Shown in pieces: positions 21,701-34,088 of a DNA stretch of 64,000 bases; position 1 is the stretch's first letter, and every line of letters starts with the position of its first letter. Under the pieces are notes generated by a model. That model was not told the origin of the DNA, ran no database searches, and saw only the letters and a program-made list of their open reading frames with translations. The stretch is from Mesorhabditis belari (taxonomy: Eukaryota; Nematoda; Chromadorea; Rhabditida; Rhabditidae), in NCBI GenBank assembly GCA_958450365.1, contig CAUEEP010000344.1:1-64000 (forward strand). The letters are read 5' to 3'. Position numbers and translations under genes: made by a program.

Positions 21701-24630
21701 CCTGCAATGTCGAGTTGTTCGTCTCGGGAATCCCGCCACCATCGATCCGTGATAGAATGAAGCTCTTCAATTTCAAGTTCGCTTCAAGTCCACCTAATAC
21801 TCTTGCTTTAGATATATGAATTCAATATAACAAAAAAATTTCAGCCCATCCTCGACAACTTCAAAAACATTTATCCGATCAGCTATCCGGTCTGCCTCGG
21901 CCACTCTCATTGTGCCACCAAATTGCGCCTTTTCAGCCGATATTGCTCAAATGAGTGGTTCGTTGAAACTTAGATATTGTTGAAAATCCAGATTTAAAAC
22001 TAAACGTACATACTTCTTTATTCACCTAATGGGTACAGGAATAACTTTGCATTTTGTTGATCCGGCTTGAGTTTTTTTTGAGAACTTTTGAGCGATTTAG
22101 CCAAGAGCTGATAATCAACCAGTTGATAAGCATACTACCAAACTAATTGTAAATAGGTCATCATACTATCTAACTAAGTAAATGAGTTACTAACACAGTA
22201 GCCTAAATTGATGTACAGTAGCGGACATTAACTTACGATATTTTTTCTTCTTATCATAATTTTTTTTCTAAACACGCAAATGAGCTAAAAATCAAACTAA
22301 TTGTGTAAAAACAATTGTATTTTGATATTCTGAGTTCAAAAACTTAATAGCATTAAAAAAAAATTCTTTTGGAACCAATTTATTAAAACTCGCGACGACA
22401 TTAACCTACGATATTTTGAAAAAACGAATTAATTTTTGTTATGTTGATTTGCTATACTTTATTTTTTGTTTGTTTATAATTTAATCTTTATTTATTTTCA
22501 TTTTTAGAGATGGGAAGAAGAAAACAGGTGTCAACGGAGAAACGGGAGGGTGTGCTGCGACTTCACCAGCAACAGATCAAACAAGAGACGATCGCCCAAC
22601 TTTTATCGATAACCCAGAGTACTGTCTCGTCTATTTTGGCTCGTTATCGACAAACTGGATCTACTGCTGCGAAGAAGAACAAAGGACAGCTTCGGAAGAC
22701 CACTCCACGAGATGATAATCGAATTCTTGAGCTCTCCAAGATGGATCCAATGAAGACGGCAGTCGATATTCATGCAGAGCTGCCACAACGAGTGAAGGAA
22801 ACAATCTCTCCTCGAACAGTACAGCGCCGACTGAACTAGGCAAAGGTATTCGGACGACGCCCGGCTCACAAACCGTTAATTTCTCTCAAGAATCGCAAGC
22901 TTCGGGTGAAATTCGCTCAGGATCATTACCTGGACCCCACAACAATGGGCAAATGTACTTTTTACTGACGAAAGTAAGTTCAATTTGTTTGGATCTGATG
23001 GTATGCACTTTGTACGACGTCCTCCAAATAAAAAATTTGATCCCAAATATATTTTGCCGACTGTGAAACATGGAGGTGGTAGTGTAACTGTATGGGGAGG
23101 CTTCTCGTCGCACGGATTGGTGGCATTGAAGCGCATAAACGGCATTATGGATCAAGATGTTTACTTAGACATCTTGCAAAACCATATGCTTCCAAGTGTG
23201 ACTCGTTTTATGCCACCAAACTTCATCTATCAACAAGACAACGACCCAAAGCATACTGCACATCGAGTTTCCCAATGGTTCACTCAACAAGGAATTCAAT
23301 TAATGAAGTGGCCAAGTCAAAGTCCGGACCAGAATCCGATTGAACATTTATGGAACGTACTCGAAAGAAGCTGCAAAGGGTTTAAAACGAAAAATTCAAA
23401 GGAAAAATTTGATCTTCTTGTCAAGAAATGGAGCGAGATCCCCCAAGTAACGATCGATAATCTCATCGCGTCAATGCAACGTCGCTGTAAAGCCGTAATT
23501 GATGCCAAAGGTTTTCCAACAAAGTATTAACGTTTTTACTCAATATTTATTGGTTAGATGTTGTTAATTTTTTTTGCTTTATTGGTTGGAGCTTGTTTTT
23601 TCAAAATATCGTAAGTTAATGTCGTCGCGAGTTTTAATAAATTTGTTCCAAAAGAATTTTTTTTAATGCTATTAAGTTTTTGAACTCAGGATATCAAAAT
23701 ACAATTGTTTTTACACAATTAGTTTGATTTTTAGCTCATTTGCGTGTTTAGAAAAAAAATTATGATAAGAAGAAAAAATATCGTAAGTTAATGTCCGCTA
23801 CTGTATGATAAGTCAGCATGATATTTCAGATACAATCGAAAACTTGTCCATTGGTTCTGCCGGCTTCTTGATGAGTCCCGAGTATCCGGGAATCTACGAG
23901 AACTCGCAAGGCTACATTGGCCTCAGTCGTCAAAATAGTGAAACTCATTTCTGTTTGTTTTTAAGATTCTAATCTATCTAACTGTTGCAAAAATTTGTAA
24001 TTTTGAAATAATAATTTTCATTGAGAAATTCAGGTAATCCAAGTGCTAGTATCGAGGGAAACATCCTCAATCCAAATATGGGTTTCTATGCGAACACGAA
24101 AGGAGTTTTGAATATCACAATTACGGGAACGAAAGGGGCAAATTCGCTCATTATGTAAACATCTTGCTCTTTTATGGAACTTTATGCTTAAACACACCCT
24201 TCCTGGCGCACTAAATCCTTCATTTTGTTATGTTTGATAACGTTTGGTATCTTATTATCAAGGAGTTGAGAAATTCAGTGCACCAGACAGTGTGTGTTTC
24301 TGCTTTCAAAACACAGAAAAGACATTTACTTCCATTTTAGTGATAGAGACTCTCCATCAGGAGGTCATTTGGTCGCCGATGGAAACATTTTGCAAGTTTG
24401 TTTTTAACAGCAATGTAGTTTTTCTATTTTGTCAAGTTAAAGAAATTACAAACTAGTTTACTAGCATACACTATAAATCAATCATTTATGACGATTAGGT
24501 CGATTGGCACACTGTCACTGGTTCTCAAGGCTTCTTGCTTCAATACAACATTAATGAGCCGAAGTCTGGAGCTTCTTCTTTGTTTGGTCTTGCTTCTCTT
24601 TTATTGGCACTTGTTTATTATGCGTATTAA
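18778..24630 (+). CDS. Secreted/GPI-anchored multi-domain CUB-like protein
   Basis: A twenty-exon model closes in phase at every junction (710 residues). The exons begin at 18778, 18874, 19179, 19331, 19492, 19881, 20004, 20177, 20366, 20630, 20776, 20979, 21117, 21493, 21688, 21845, 23830, 24034, 24341 and 24499. Residues 1-18 form a signal peptide (MKFLLIAGLFLLKCLLSE). Repeated CUB-type openings are visible (CDYPGLKYS, SDYPGLTDY, SPEYPGIYENS), with intervening beta-rich, Asn-glycosylation-rich segments. The C-terminus is a hydrophobic tail after Ser/Ala/Gly (SGASSLFGLASLLLALVYY), which suggests a GPI anchor. Nematode CUB-like families are often pathogen-induced in the intestine; that role is inference here. 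Exon 14 uses the acceptor at 21492, because the earlier TTTTTCAG breaks phase. Intron 16 contains a Tc1-type element. Confidence 0.85.
22216..23803 (+). mobile_element. Tc1/Tc3-type transposon with ~200-bp terminal inverted repeats
   Basis: The element is 1,588 bases long, flanked by TA on both sides, and starts CAGTAGCGGACATTAACTTA. About the first and last 205 bases are inverted copies differing at only a few positions, which implies a recent insertion. It lies in intron 16 of the CUB-like gene, in the same orientation. Confidence 0.95.
22510..23530 (+). pseudogene. Tc1-type DD34E transposase, inactivated
   Basis: The N-terminal part (22510-22839) carries the helix-turn-helix (TIAQLLSITQSTVSSILARY) and then meets a TAG at 22837. 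Sequence homologous to the family continues in frame past that stop to about 22930, then shifts by one frame near 22940. The catalytic half is intact from about 22950: first Asp in LFTDESKFNLF, second in YQQDNDPKHTAH, Glu in PDQNPIEHLWN, with the 34-residue Asp-Glu spacing of the family. Two lesions in an otherwise well-preserved gene suggest recent death of the copy. Confidence 0.9.
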
Positions 24631-25500
24631 AGCTTTAAAACTTTTTGCAAACTGTCAATTCGAGTTTTATTCAAGTGAAATGAGTAGACATTGGAAATGA
24701 AAGTGCAAATGAAAGCAAAACTGAGACGATTCTCATAGTCAGTTCAAAAGTAAAAAGCGTGCAATGACAAGAAAAAAACAATCAAATTTTGGATTATTTT
24801 TATCGTTGTTGTTCCTATGTTGTTTGCCGATTGTAGAAAATGGAAAGAAAGTGAAACGACCTCCTTTTATATCCCCAAAAAATGCAATTTAGTGCTAATC
24901 CTTAGGCTAGGCTAGGTTAATCTTTTTGAAATTCTGATGGAGATTCCCAAGCAAACTTTAGCCAGATTCGAATTACTCATCAAATGACAAATAAAATATT
25001 TTGATCAATTGTGTCTTTTATCAAGTTTCGTGGAAATTCCTTTGAGAAGTTTTCTGAGAGACTCGTTCTTGTATTGGCTAATGATTTTGTTCAAAAAGGC
25101 ACATTCATTCGCTATTTTGAAGGCCACATGTTTAATTGCTTCACAAAAAGAGACGATAAACAGAAAACAATTTCGTCCTAACTCATGAAAAGGAATAACC
25201 CGGTAATGAAGCGCATGTTCGTTTTTTGTGAAAATAAAAATGAAAGCAGCTTTGTAAGGATAAACGATCGAAGCTCTCATTGCATATTCATATTTTACAA
25301 AAAGAAAAACAATCATCAGCTTTGATTAAATTCCGCTAATGAATATTTATACGTTATTACAGCTTTCACTTTTTTACGAAGCTTGGAATGAGAGACAGAA
25401 ATGAGATTTGTGTCGAAAGAAATTTGCTGTGTGATAAGAGAGAAGAGGACTCCGCGAGAACATTCTGCTCGATTACTTCGAATTTTCTACTTTTTTTAAA
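24631..25500. other. Intergenic; possible small minus-strand frame
   Basis: The only notable frame is 25316-25005 on the minus strand (103 codons), with no recognised domain, signal peptide or splice support. From about 25300 the sequence matches 49820 onward and is the left edge of the large duplicated unit. Confidence 0.35.
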
Positions 25501-26798
25501 ATGACTGCACCAATCTCAATTGATTCTTTGCCTCGAAAGCTCCGCGAGTCCGTCTTTCAGCACACGGACATTAGCAGTGCTTTAAAGTTTAAGGGGATCA
25601 CAGGTTCTGCTGGTCATTCGAGGATCGTTTCAAAAAAAAAGAACTCCTTAATGTGACACTTTAAACAGAAAAATCTATGGTCTTTTTTTCGCTTCTCGTT
25701 GCAACAATCGCAAAGAGGGAAGGAGAATCTCTTGACCTTTTCTTTGCTAGAGACTGAGATTTCGTAGAGTTTTTGAGTCTCGAATAGAGTTTTTATTTTT
25801 GGTTTTTTAGCATTTAGCAGAGTCAGCCTTTTTGATAGCCTTCTATATTTTGCTTCTCATTTTCAGCACTTTCATAAAGCACTTTCATAAGTCTCTTCGA
25901 AATGATCTCTTTTCGACCTAAATAACAATGTCAATCATCTATTTTAGGTATCGCCGTCAGGGTCAAAACATTCGTTTGTTTCTTTTCTAGAGATGAGCTC
26001 GTAAGTTTTTGTCAGCATAACGGTTGAAATGCTTCTTATTGACAAAATATTGTTCTATGGGCGATCCCGAGAAAAAGATAGGCTATGGCTTGTGATTTTA
26101 TTAAGTTACATGTTGAGAACTCTTTGAGGAAATGAGAATGAGCAATGTTTTGTTTGGTTCGCTAAAAAACAATTTTGTGCATCTTTTCTAGGTGTTAGGA
26201 TTTCAAAGACGGCTAAAAAGCAGACAATAAACATAGAGTTCATTGCCATAAACGATTGTGAGAACCAATCATTTCAATTTCAGTGGCAGTAAAGGTGGAG
26301 ATTGGAGGAGCACTTTGTTCTACATCAGCTACAATCCTGGACCCATTAAAAAATGAGTACAAGAAAGAACAACTAACGAATATTTTCAAGCGAGAGGGAA
26401 CGAATGATGAGAAAATACTGACGGCAAAAATTTGGAAACATCGTCTCGCTGGGTTTTCGGGTCTTGTTGGAGACTGGCACGAGTACGTTGTGATCGAGTC
26501 GACAAAGTTCTACTGGTCTTTCGAAAAGCAAATGGATGGTATCTATGTGCAGCGCTCGTCGAAAGAAGTCGATGTGAAAGAGAACTTGAATGGAGATTCT
26601 CGAAGCGCTACGATTCAACCAGAGGGGCGCTCCGAGGGGAACGTGGGATACAACGAAACGATTTACAATATTATTGAATGGATTATCAATAATGGCGAGC
26701 TCGACAAACCCTATAGTCTTACAAAAAATAATTGCCATTTCTTTGCGTCCATGTTGTATGAGGCTGTCGTTAGAAGCGAAGGAAGGCAGCTCCTATAG
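25501..26798 (+). CDS. F-box-like exon plus papain-fold-like domain, copy 1 (possibly frameshifted)
   Basis: Exon 1 (25501-25603) encodes an F-box-like start (SIDSLPRKLRESVFQH). A conserved middle exon lies near 25949-25997. The last exon (26282-26798) encodes a domain with DWHEYVVIES and, about 90 residues later, NNCHFFASMLYEA. A His and an Asn-Cys in this order resemble the catalytic positions of LRAT/NlpC-P60 or PPPDE-type cysteine hydrolases, but I cannot assign a family. Relative to the copy at 50006, this one has six instead of five A near 26346-26351, which shifts the upstream frame, and a deletion near 26797 that truncates the C-terminus to RQLL. It may be a pseudogene, or one of the two may use a different frame. 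Confidence 0.5.
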
Positions 26799-27209
26799 AG
26801 ATGCAAAAAGCAGAATTGGCCGGGATGATCCGTTGCGAATCTTGCGACCTTCCTTAGGCTCTTTCCTCAAGTATTTCAATCGTTAGCGTATCCAAATCCA
26901 TACATATTCCGTTATTATTATAAAAACTTAAACTTAAATCGTATTCAGCTTCAGATTCGTTGCTTTTTTAAGATTCGGATTGGATTTTTTGCTAAAAACT
27001 GCTTTTTCTTTATTTTCTTCGATTCAAATATCTCTCATTTCCCTTCTATTCTCTCCAAGTATTTACAGTACTCTAGTTTTCTTTATCCAATAAAGTACTT
27101 TTCCATTCAATCTTACACGAAATCTTGTATATAAACTCAGTTTTTATTCAAATTACTCGTACAAAAGAATAGAGGTTTGGTGTACAGAGGTTTGGTGTAC
27201 AATTTTTTT
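26799..27209. other. 3' flank of duplicated gene; no gene
   Basis: The sequence up to about 27085 continues to match the second duplicate's 3' flank (51300-51575). A tail-to-tail spacer with the lectin gene follows. Confidence 0.5.
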
Positions 27210-28618
27210 TCATTTATCTTTTCGACTCTCCGATGCCATCTTGCAAACGTATCGAGCAAAACCCATTTCGGGCACAGTCCATCCCCACCATCTACGGTCA
27301 CACGATTTGTCGTTGGATGTCTGAAAAGATATTGAAATAATGAAATGATAATGGCAATGAGGCCTTATTATATTATAACATGGTGTACAGATAACGGATC
27401 AACCGCTCTGTGTCTGGCTCTTCTCTCCACTTACCACCCAATTGAACGGCTCTGGGCTTGAAGACTCAACATAATCGACTTCGGATACATCAGTCCAAAT
27501 TCCCGTTCCGAGGGTTCCATTTCCATAATAACCAATCCAAGCCGATTGATAGTAGCACGGGTTATTGTCGTACTCGGGGGCAACATTCGAGAGACTTTTC
27601 ACGTTTGAAGTGACCAAATCTAGAAAGATTTTGCATTATTAGAACATAAAATCTGAAAGGAAACCGCACCAAAGACAAAATCATTCTCAGCTTTCGAGTG
27701 AATCGACGCCAAATGAGCGCCCATTCGTTGGCAATCCTTTTCGGCTGTTGCGAAGTTGTACAGTCGCCAACGAGCGCCGTCTGGGTGAGTGAAATTCTGA
27801 GGCTCGTCAATAATACAATTCAAAGAGGATTTTAGCTAACCTTTAGATAGTAACAATAATTCGTTGTCTTAAAGTAGAACCAATCATCGGGACATTGAAT
27901 TTCTGAAATATTTTTGTGCGTTTAGACCTTTTCGAATTTTCTAACCATCCTCATCCACTGAGCAAACGTATGGCCGAGAAGCGAGACAATCAGTGGCATG
28001 CCATTTTCCCGTCTTTGCACTCATCATAGCACACCTCGTCGAGTTCTTGGACGTATTCGGCTGATCTAAGGAGATTTTTGTTGAATCTGATTGACAGAAC
28101 TCACTTTTATCCCAATTCTGATAGGTCAATGGTGTTCCATCGGAATATGTCCATCTGTTCCCATGTTTTCGTTCTACTCCAATGAAAGACAGTGAGTTGC
28201 CAATTCCTAGCAAACAGAGTAAAATCTCAAATAAATCAATGGATCCACAAACTTTTCAGAATAGTCTTTTGAATGTATGCGTTAGCGTTTGCGTCTAAGA
28301 TTTTTGCTAGCTTTCCGCTCATCATCGAGCAACGATGACTGGCATCATGATGAGTGAGCGCTGAAAAAGTTGACTGGATTTTTAAAGGGGGAGAAATCTT
28401 AATTTTTAGAACTAGAGCCTTTCAGTTTAGTCTTTTAGAGTTAGTTTTGTTGATTTCGTGACTATAAATAACAGACAATTCATAGAAAACCGACATTGTT
28501 TTACGGAGTAGATACACGTCTCTGTATTTGTGATTTCATCGCCGCCATTCGGACAAACGTGGCCAATAGCTTCGCGAAGGATAGAGACAGTAGCAAGAAG
28601 ATACACAAATGAGTGCAT
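27210..28618 (-). CDS. Secreted protein with two C-type lectin domains
   Basis: An eight-exon model closes in phase: 28618-28477, 28360-28253, 28206-28105, 28065-27946, 27902-27841, 27802-27670, 27619-27435 and 27320-27210 (320 residues). A signal peptide (MHSFVYLLATVSILREAIG) precedes the first CTLD, which carries ASHRCSMMSGKLAKI, LTYQNWDK, GKWHATDC and RPYVC. The second CTLD has CPDDWFYF, AEKDCQRMGAHLASIHS, SAWIGYYGNG, the Trp-rich RRWWGWTVP and RYVCKM. Neither domain has an obvious EPN or QPD calcium/sugar motif; the first has NQPN in the corresponding region. Secreted double-CTLD proteins in nematodes are usually immune or intestinal effectors (family inference). Several introns are about 40 bases. 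Confidence 0.9.
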
Positions 28619-29821
28619 CTGACAACAACAATAAAAAGACTGTTCCGTTAAGAGAGAACGGAGTATTTTATAGACAATAATGGGAAAGAGAAAGGTGAAA
28701 GAGAGTGGGCGTGTCTGTAAAAAATGATGATCGCTTTTAGAAGCATGCACAAAAACCGCAGAGAACAGGAAAACATCAAAGTGTGAGTAATTGCTCATTT
28801 CTAGAAGGCCAAAGCAGATAGACCTTTCCGAGAAAACAAGTAAAGTCTTTTCCAATAAGAGTGATTAATCTTCCGTTCAAAAAAAAGATGATGCTCAAAT
28901 ATCAAAAAACAGCCGAAAAACGCGCCTGGTTTTATATCGCTGAAGATTTGTATCGGCGTGGCGCAATCTGAAGCGGGCAATCTGAATTATATATCTACGG
29001 TCGACTTCGAGGCGGATTTGACTTCGCTGTGGCGAATTGCCACTGCTCTGCAGTTAGTCAAAAATTCAATACACAAGTTAAAATTCAAAGTTGATGGATA
29101 AACTACCGTAATCAGTCACTAGACCATATTCAGCTGTCCGTTTGTTGTAGCTTGTATACTTAAAAAACCCGTTATTTAAGCTTTGCTTTTGAGTGAGTTT
29201 CGTTCTCCTTTTTTTTGCTATCTTTCATCCTTTTTTTTACATGCAAGTGTTGAATTAATTGTGATAGTGTCAGGCTGCTCGAATTGAGCAACCTGACAGT
29301 TTGAGCGTTCGAAGTTTGAGCGAAGTTTGCCCTAATAAGTGAAAGTTTGATAAATTGTGCGCTTTCAAGACGACCACTATTGAACCACACCGAGACACGG
29401 TATCAAAAGAAATTATATAGATCAAATTATAAACATATATTTCTTACATTCCCCTAGTCTCACCAAATCCTGATTTTTTAATTTTTTTTTTGATTTGAAA
29501 TGGCACAACTATATTGTACTTTAAGGTTTCTTAAATAATTTCAGTGTTTTTTTTGGCCCAAAGACGGCTAAGAAAAAGCCCGTACAGACGGACAGACGGA
29601 CACTGCTCTTTTATATATACACTGCTCCACATAATTATAAGTTCACCTCTGAATTTTACGATAACTTGGTCGGCTTTGAAGAACTTTCAAAGAAGAAAAT
29701 ATGCCAAATATGAATATTAATTTGCATGCCAAAAGCACTTTTGCATTAAAAAAATGGAAAAATTTTTTGGTCCCTTCCATTTCGCTATAGAGAGAGTCGA
29801 CTGTATCCTTTATAAACGCTG
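28619..29821. other. Intergenic; includes a GC-rich island
   Basis: The first part is the promoter-side region of the lectin gene. Positions 28915-29050 are distinctly GC-rich, with an internal direct repeat (GGCAATCTGAA-like, twice); no RNA family is recognised. Near 29575-29625, CAGACGGACAGACGGAC is a short tandem repeat also seen at about 4412. Positions 29627-29660 resemble a transposon end (ACTGCTCCACATAATTATAA). Confidence 0.4.
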
Positions 29822-31534
29822 CTACCGCTTTGCGGGTAAAACGTCGACTTTCTTCTCGATCACTTGCATTGTTGTGCTGCGATCGACATGAACGTTTCGA
29901 AAAAGCAGCGAATAATATCCTTTCACTAACAATTTAACTCGTGGATATAAAGTGTTCATTCCAATAACCACCGAATGGCCGTTGAAAAAACAAGGCACAA
30001 CTCGATCCATTACTGAAAACAAGAATAAAACTAGCGAATTCTTAAAATTATCACCTCGAAAAGGAAAATTAACGTCAAATTCAGCTAATTGAAATACAAA
30101 TAATATAGTGATTGATAAAACGATAGTACTGATTGCGATCATTTGAGGGAAAACCTAAAAAGTAACTGTAAAACGACTCTTTCTAAAGTTCTAAAAATAA
30201 AAAACACACACCATAAACGTTGTGGAATAGATGGCTTTTCGATGAAGATCCTTTGTGCGTTGACTGTACGAGTGATTGTGATCAAGTGCGAATGAGATTC
30301 TGAAAAATTCGTCGGGATGTTAGAGTAGGTAAAGCATTGACATGGGCTTTTTGTAGGTAACAATCTTTTTTTTGTTGCTTATCCCCTCACTTGTACAGAC
30401 ATATATGCACAAAAAAGAAGAAAACGACACTATACAATGCGTATACGCCAAGAAAATATTTGAAGTAGACGTTGAGATCACCATTGAAATAGAGAACATT
30501 TGATGGGATTAGATCTGCATAGCTCTGAACGTTTCAGCTATACAATAATCGCAACAATAACAACAACAATACAAAACAAAAATCACTTACTGGATCAATG
30601 ATCGGAATAACGCTTTTATCGACATTCATCATTGAGATGAGAAAGAAATGGCGTTAAAAAAGGCCACCAAAATAATTGATAATAATGAAAATGGGTCTCC
30701 TTGAGGGAATATGAACTGGAAATAATTGTTGTGGTAGGTAATAAAAGTAAATGGATTCATTTTTAGATATGGATCTCCTTGAGGATGTTGTTCTTGTCAG
30801 CTCATTTCCTTTTTCGCACAGATTTTTTTTGTTCTGTCTGATTCACATGTTTTGTATTTTTTGTAGAGAATAAATAATTGTTGTGGTAGGTAATAAAAGT
30901 AAATGGATTCATTTTATAAATCTTAAATTTACTAAATCTCATTTCTTTTCCTTGCTGGATGATTTTTACAATGTCACTTTTTGATCTCTTTTTCTAACTA
31001 ACCCAATTCTTTGCCCACAGATCAAGTAGAGACGAAAGAAAATGCATTGCAATAGCAATATACAGGCACTAATGAAAAGAAACATGTGGAGAACCTAGAA
31101 GGAGAACCTGATGAGTTTTGAAAGCTTTCTTGAACATCCTTACAAGAAAAATGATAGAGTTGATCGGTAAATCTAGCCAAGCTCCTTGCACAACAATTGC
31201 CACATTCGGGAGATGACCAATCGGGTTTGCTAGCACAATGTCGACTTCCATTGCGTAAACAATTATCTGAAAAACAAGATCGAGTAAAAATAAAGAGATT
31301 ACGTTAGATATACCAAAGTTAACAGGTTTTAGAAAATATATTCTTTAAGAGAAGCACTTTTTAGTTTAACTCACATGAGTAACGACTAAATAAATCGTAT
31401 GTGCACGGGCATCTTTCAATTTTTCAGTCAATAGCACATAAAGACCGGCAAAACAGAAACAACTCGATAGAGATCATGACCAAATTGTAGAGACGAAAAG
31501 CCGCAATTGCTGTGGTGCTCAGAGAGTCTTTCAT
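29822..31534 (-). pseudogene. Serpentine (7TM) chemoreceptor, probably frameshifted
   Basis: The best-supported exon is the last, 30154-29822 (VFPQMIAISTIVLS helix, then a second helix and a basic tail ending VLPAKR). Upstream exons run from 30305 (KDLHRKAIYSTTFM, typical of the loop before helix 6), about 30530-30388 (YFKYFLGVYALYSVVFFFF), about 30675-30590, and 31266-31130 (NPIGHLPNVAIVVQGAW). The first exon starts with ATG at 31534, but its frame stops near 31430, while the next frame continues as FAGLYVLLTEKLKDAR. This is a one-base frameshift near 31455-31465. Overall layout resembles the Str/Srh receptor superfamily. The gene could be a pseudogene, or the shift a sequence error. Confidence 0.55.
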
Positions 31535-33175
31535 CGTGAAATCACAATCGAAGTTGTGGTGTAACCTTAATTTGTTGTATGAAACCAATGTCTAATGATG
31601 CCACTTCCAGCACCTGCTGGATAAAGTTTTTGAAATAAGCTTTACATCAATTTTTCAAGCAGCTGAAAGCTTTTTTCGAGTAAAGAGTACCGAATCTTTG
31701 ATTTGAAAGGAGTAGAAAAAGGTTTGTCAAAAAAAAATTTGCAAATTTTCCAAAAACAAAAGCATGTTCTCGTTTTCAATTGTGATTTCAAGATATCATT
31801 GAACGTTTATTCAATAAGTATCGATTCAAAACGACTATTGTCTCCATTTTACTTGCCGATCCTCCTCGAAAATCAAATACCATCATCTCGTGGAAAAAAA
31901 GCTACGATTTAGGCAAGCATTTATTGCTTTAAAACCCTATGAAACTTTGAAGCAATTCTTTGAAACAATACCATCAAAATTCTCTTTTAAGTATTAAACA
32001 TTGAAATCTAAAGTGCAACTCGCAACTATGCTTTCCAACAACGCATCTCTCCCGAAATCACTGACTTCTGACTCGACGAACCAAAAAACTAAACACTTTA
32101 AACTCTATCGACAAATTTGGATGAATCTGATTCCAGCCTTTACTTCAAAAGATATCATTTCCACCTCATATCATCTTGACTTGGAGGGATCTTGACTTGA
32201 CTTGACTCATCATTTCCCTTGATCTACAAGGGAATTGATCTGCTTTGATTTGTTTGCTTTTGCTTTTTTGCTTGTTGTTTTTTTCTTAGATTTTTCTTTA
32301 CTCTTTGATGACCATAAGTGATATGGGTTGACCATTATCATAAAACCGATTGTTTAGTTGTAGTACCAAAGGTTCGTCTTCCTTTGTATCAATCTGTATT
32401 TCAATCCAGATCTCTTCAATTCGTTTGGAGGGAATGATAGTGGGAAATGAGATTTGAGACGAGCAAGCTGGAAACGAGGCCATAAATGAATTGAAGATGA
32501 ATATCCAGATTTCAAAATGATTTTCTCTGTTATTAGAATTAAATATCAACTGTTTTGATGTGTAATTGTAAATGAGAGATATATTTTTGAAAGATTTAAG
32601 GTGGTGTCCTCACAATTTGATACCACTATGCCTGCAGCAGAATGAGAGACCATTTTGCCTTGAGATTTTTTTAGCCTAGATCCAAAGATTTATTCAATAA
32701 ATAGTGATATTTGAGCAGGTATTTGACAAAGTTTTCTTCAGAAATTTGTTCTGATTTTAGTTTGATCGAGAAAAGAAATGAAGAAAATACGACAAGCTCT
32801 AAAAGAGAAACCCATTTCCTCGCTGACGTGTGGCTCCACAAAGTCGCCACTTCATTACCCTTTCGAAAGTTTTTGCAGCAAAAAAGTTTTAATTGTCTTC
32901 TGATAAAGGAAATCGATTTTAAATCAAAATCACGATTTTAATGTGTCTTATGTTGCAATAAGATCTCAAACTTTATTCTGTGAACTTGTTGATGAAATCC
33001 ATGACAAATCACGAAAAGCTTTTCCTGGAGGTCGAATGTCTGTCTGTGTTAGCATTCAAACACAAACAAAAGATCAAACCGGGAGAATTCTTGCGCAAGA
33101 AGTGAAGATTAGGGCAAAAGCTGAGAAAAATTGATTTACTGACAAGCTCTCTATATTACTATTTACTTTTCTAAA
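31535..33175. other. Region with short unassigned open frames
   Basis: Three frames have coding-like composition but no recognised domain: 32549-32298 on the minus strand (acidic, IEEIWIEIQIDTKEDEP), and 32711-32941 and 32943-33134 on the plus strand. The last two abut in different frames, immediately upstream of the kinase copies, and may be parts of one gene. Positions 33100-33740 and 34000-34640 are copies of one another. Confidence 0.35.
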
Positions 33176-33740
33176 ATGATTCCTGAAGCTCTTTCAAATT
33201 TTCATTTCCGCCTAGATGAATTCGAGAAGAAACTCGAGATTCAGGCTGGCGGTTTTGGAGAAGTTTCCTACAATAAGTTGAACAAGTAGGTTTTAAAATC
33301 AAGCTTTCTAAAGTTGTAGAAAATATTGCCAAAATTTACTTGTTAAGATTGGAATTTAGCCAAGATGTGGCCATAAAAATGATGAAGGATCCGGAGGAGA
33401 TTCTCCAAGAAGCAAATAAGCATAAACATGTTTATTGTTGTTGTTGAGGTAAGAGTTTATTGCTGAGGTAAGATTTGAACAAACTCTAAATGTAGTCAAA
33501 GCCTCCAAATACTCGGAATCATTTTTGATGAGACTGATTCACCAAAAGGTTTAGCACTTGAGTTGTGCTATTTGGGAACGCTTCATCAAGGTGATTTCGT
33601 AATTTCTTTGTAAGATTGACTTTGAAGAGTTTTTTTTCTTTTGTACAAGGTTCTGGATAAATCAGAATGGTTCAAAGTTCACAACGATGTCAGTTAGACT
33701 TATCGTTAAACCCATATCTTGAATTTTTGCTTACACTTCG
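33176..33740 (+). pseudogene. Truncated tandem copy of a protein-kinase gene
   Basis: Exon 1 (33176-33285) encodes the kinase glycine loop (IQAGGFGEVSYNK). Exon 2 carries VAIKMMKDPEEIL, with the ATP-anchoring Lys, but after NKHKHV it runs into TGT repeats and a stop, where the downstream copy reads KDCKFIVE. Further exon remnants follow to about 33690. The unit is 90% or so identical by eye to 34089 onward and clearly arose by tandem duplication. Confidence 0.75.
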
Positions 33741-34088
33741 ATTGATTTGATTCATAGTCATTCAAAGTTTAAGAAAAGTACAATTTTAAGAAATATAGAG
33801 AATAAATAGATCGATAAACCGATAGATTTCTTTCAGTTGTTGGGCTCATGAGAAGAATGATCGTGCGCAGTCAAATACAAAGTCTGACAGTTCTACAGAA
33901 AGCCCAAAGTCACAATGTAAGCAAAAATTCAAGATATGGGTTTAACGATAAGTCTGACATCATTGTGAACTGACATCATTGTGAACTTTGAACCAATTTG
34001 ATGGTTCAAAAGAAGTGAAAATTAAGGTAAAAGCTGAGAAAAATTGATTTACTGATAAGCTCTCCATTCTCATATTTACTTTTCTAAA

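Noticed and set aside
28915..29050. U5-like snRNA
   Set aside because: A few bases resemble U5 (CTGGTTTTATATCGCTGAAGA), but the conserved loop and Sm-site order are missing.
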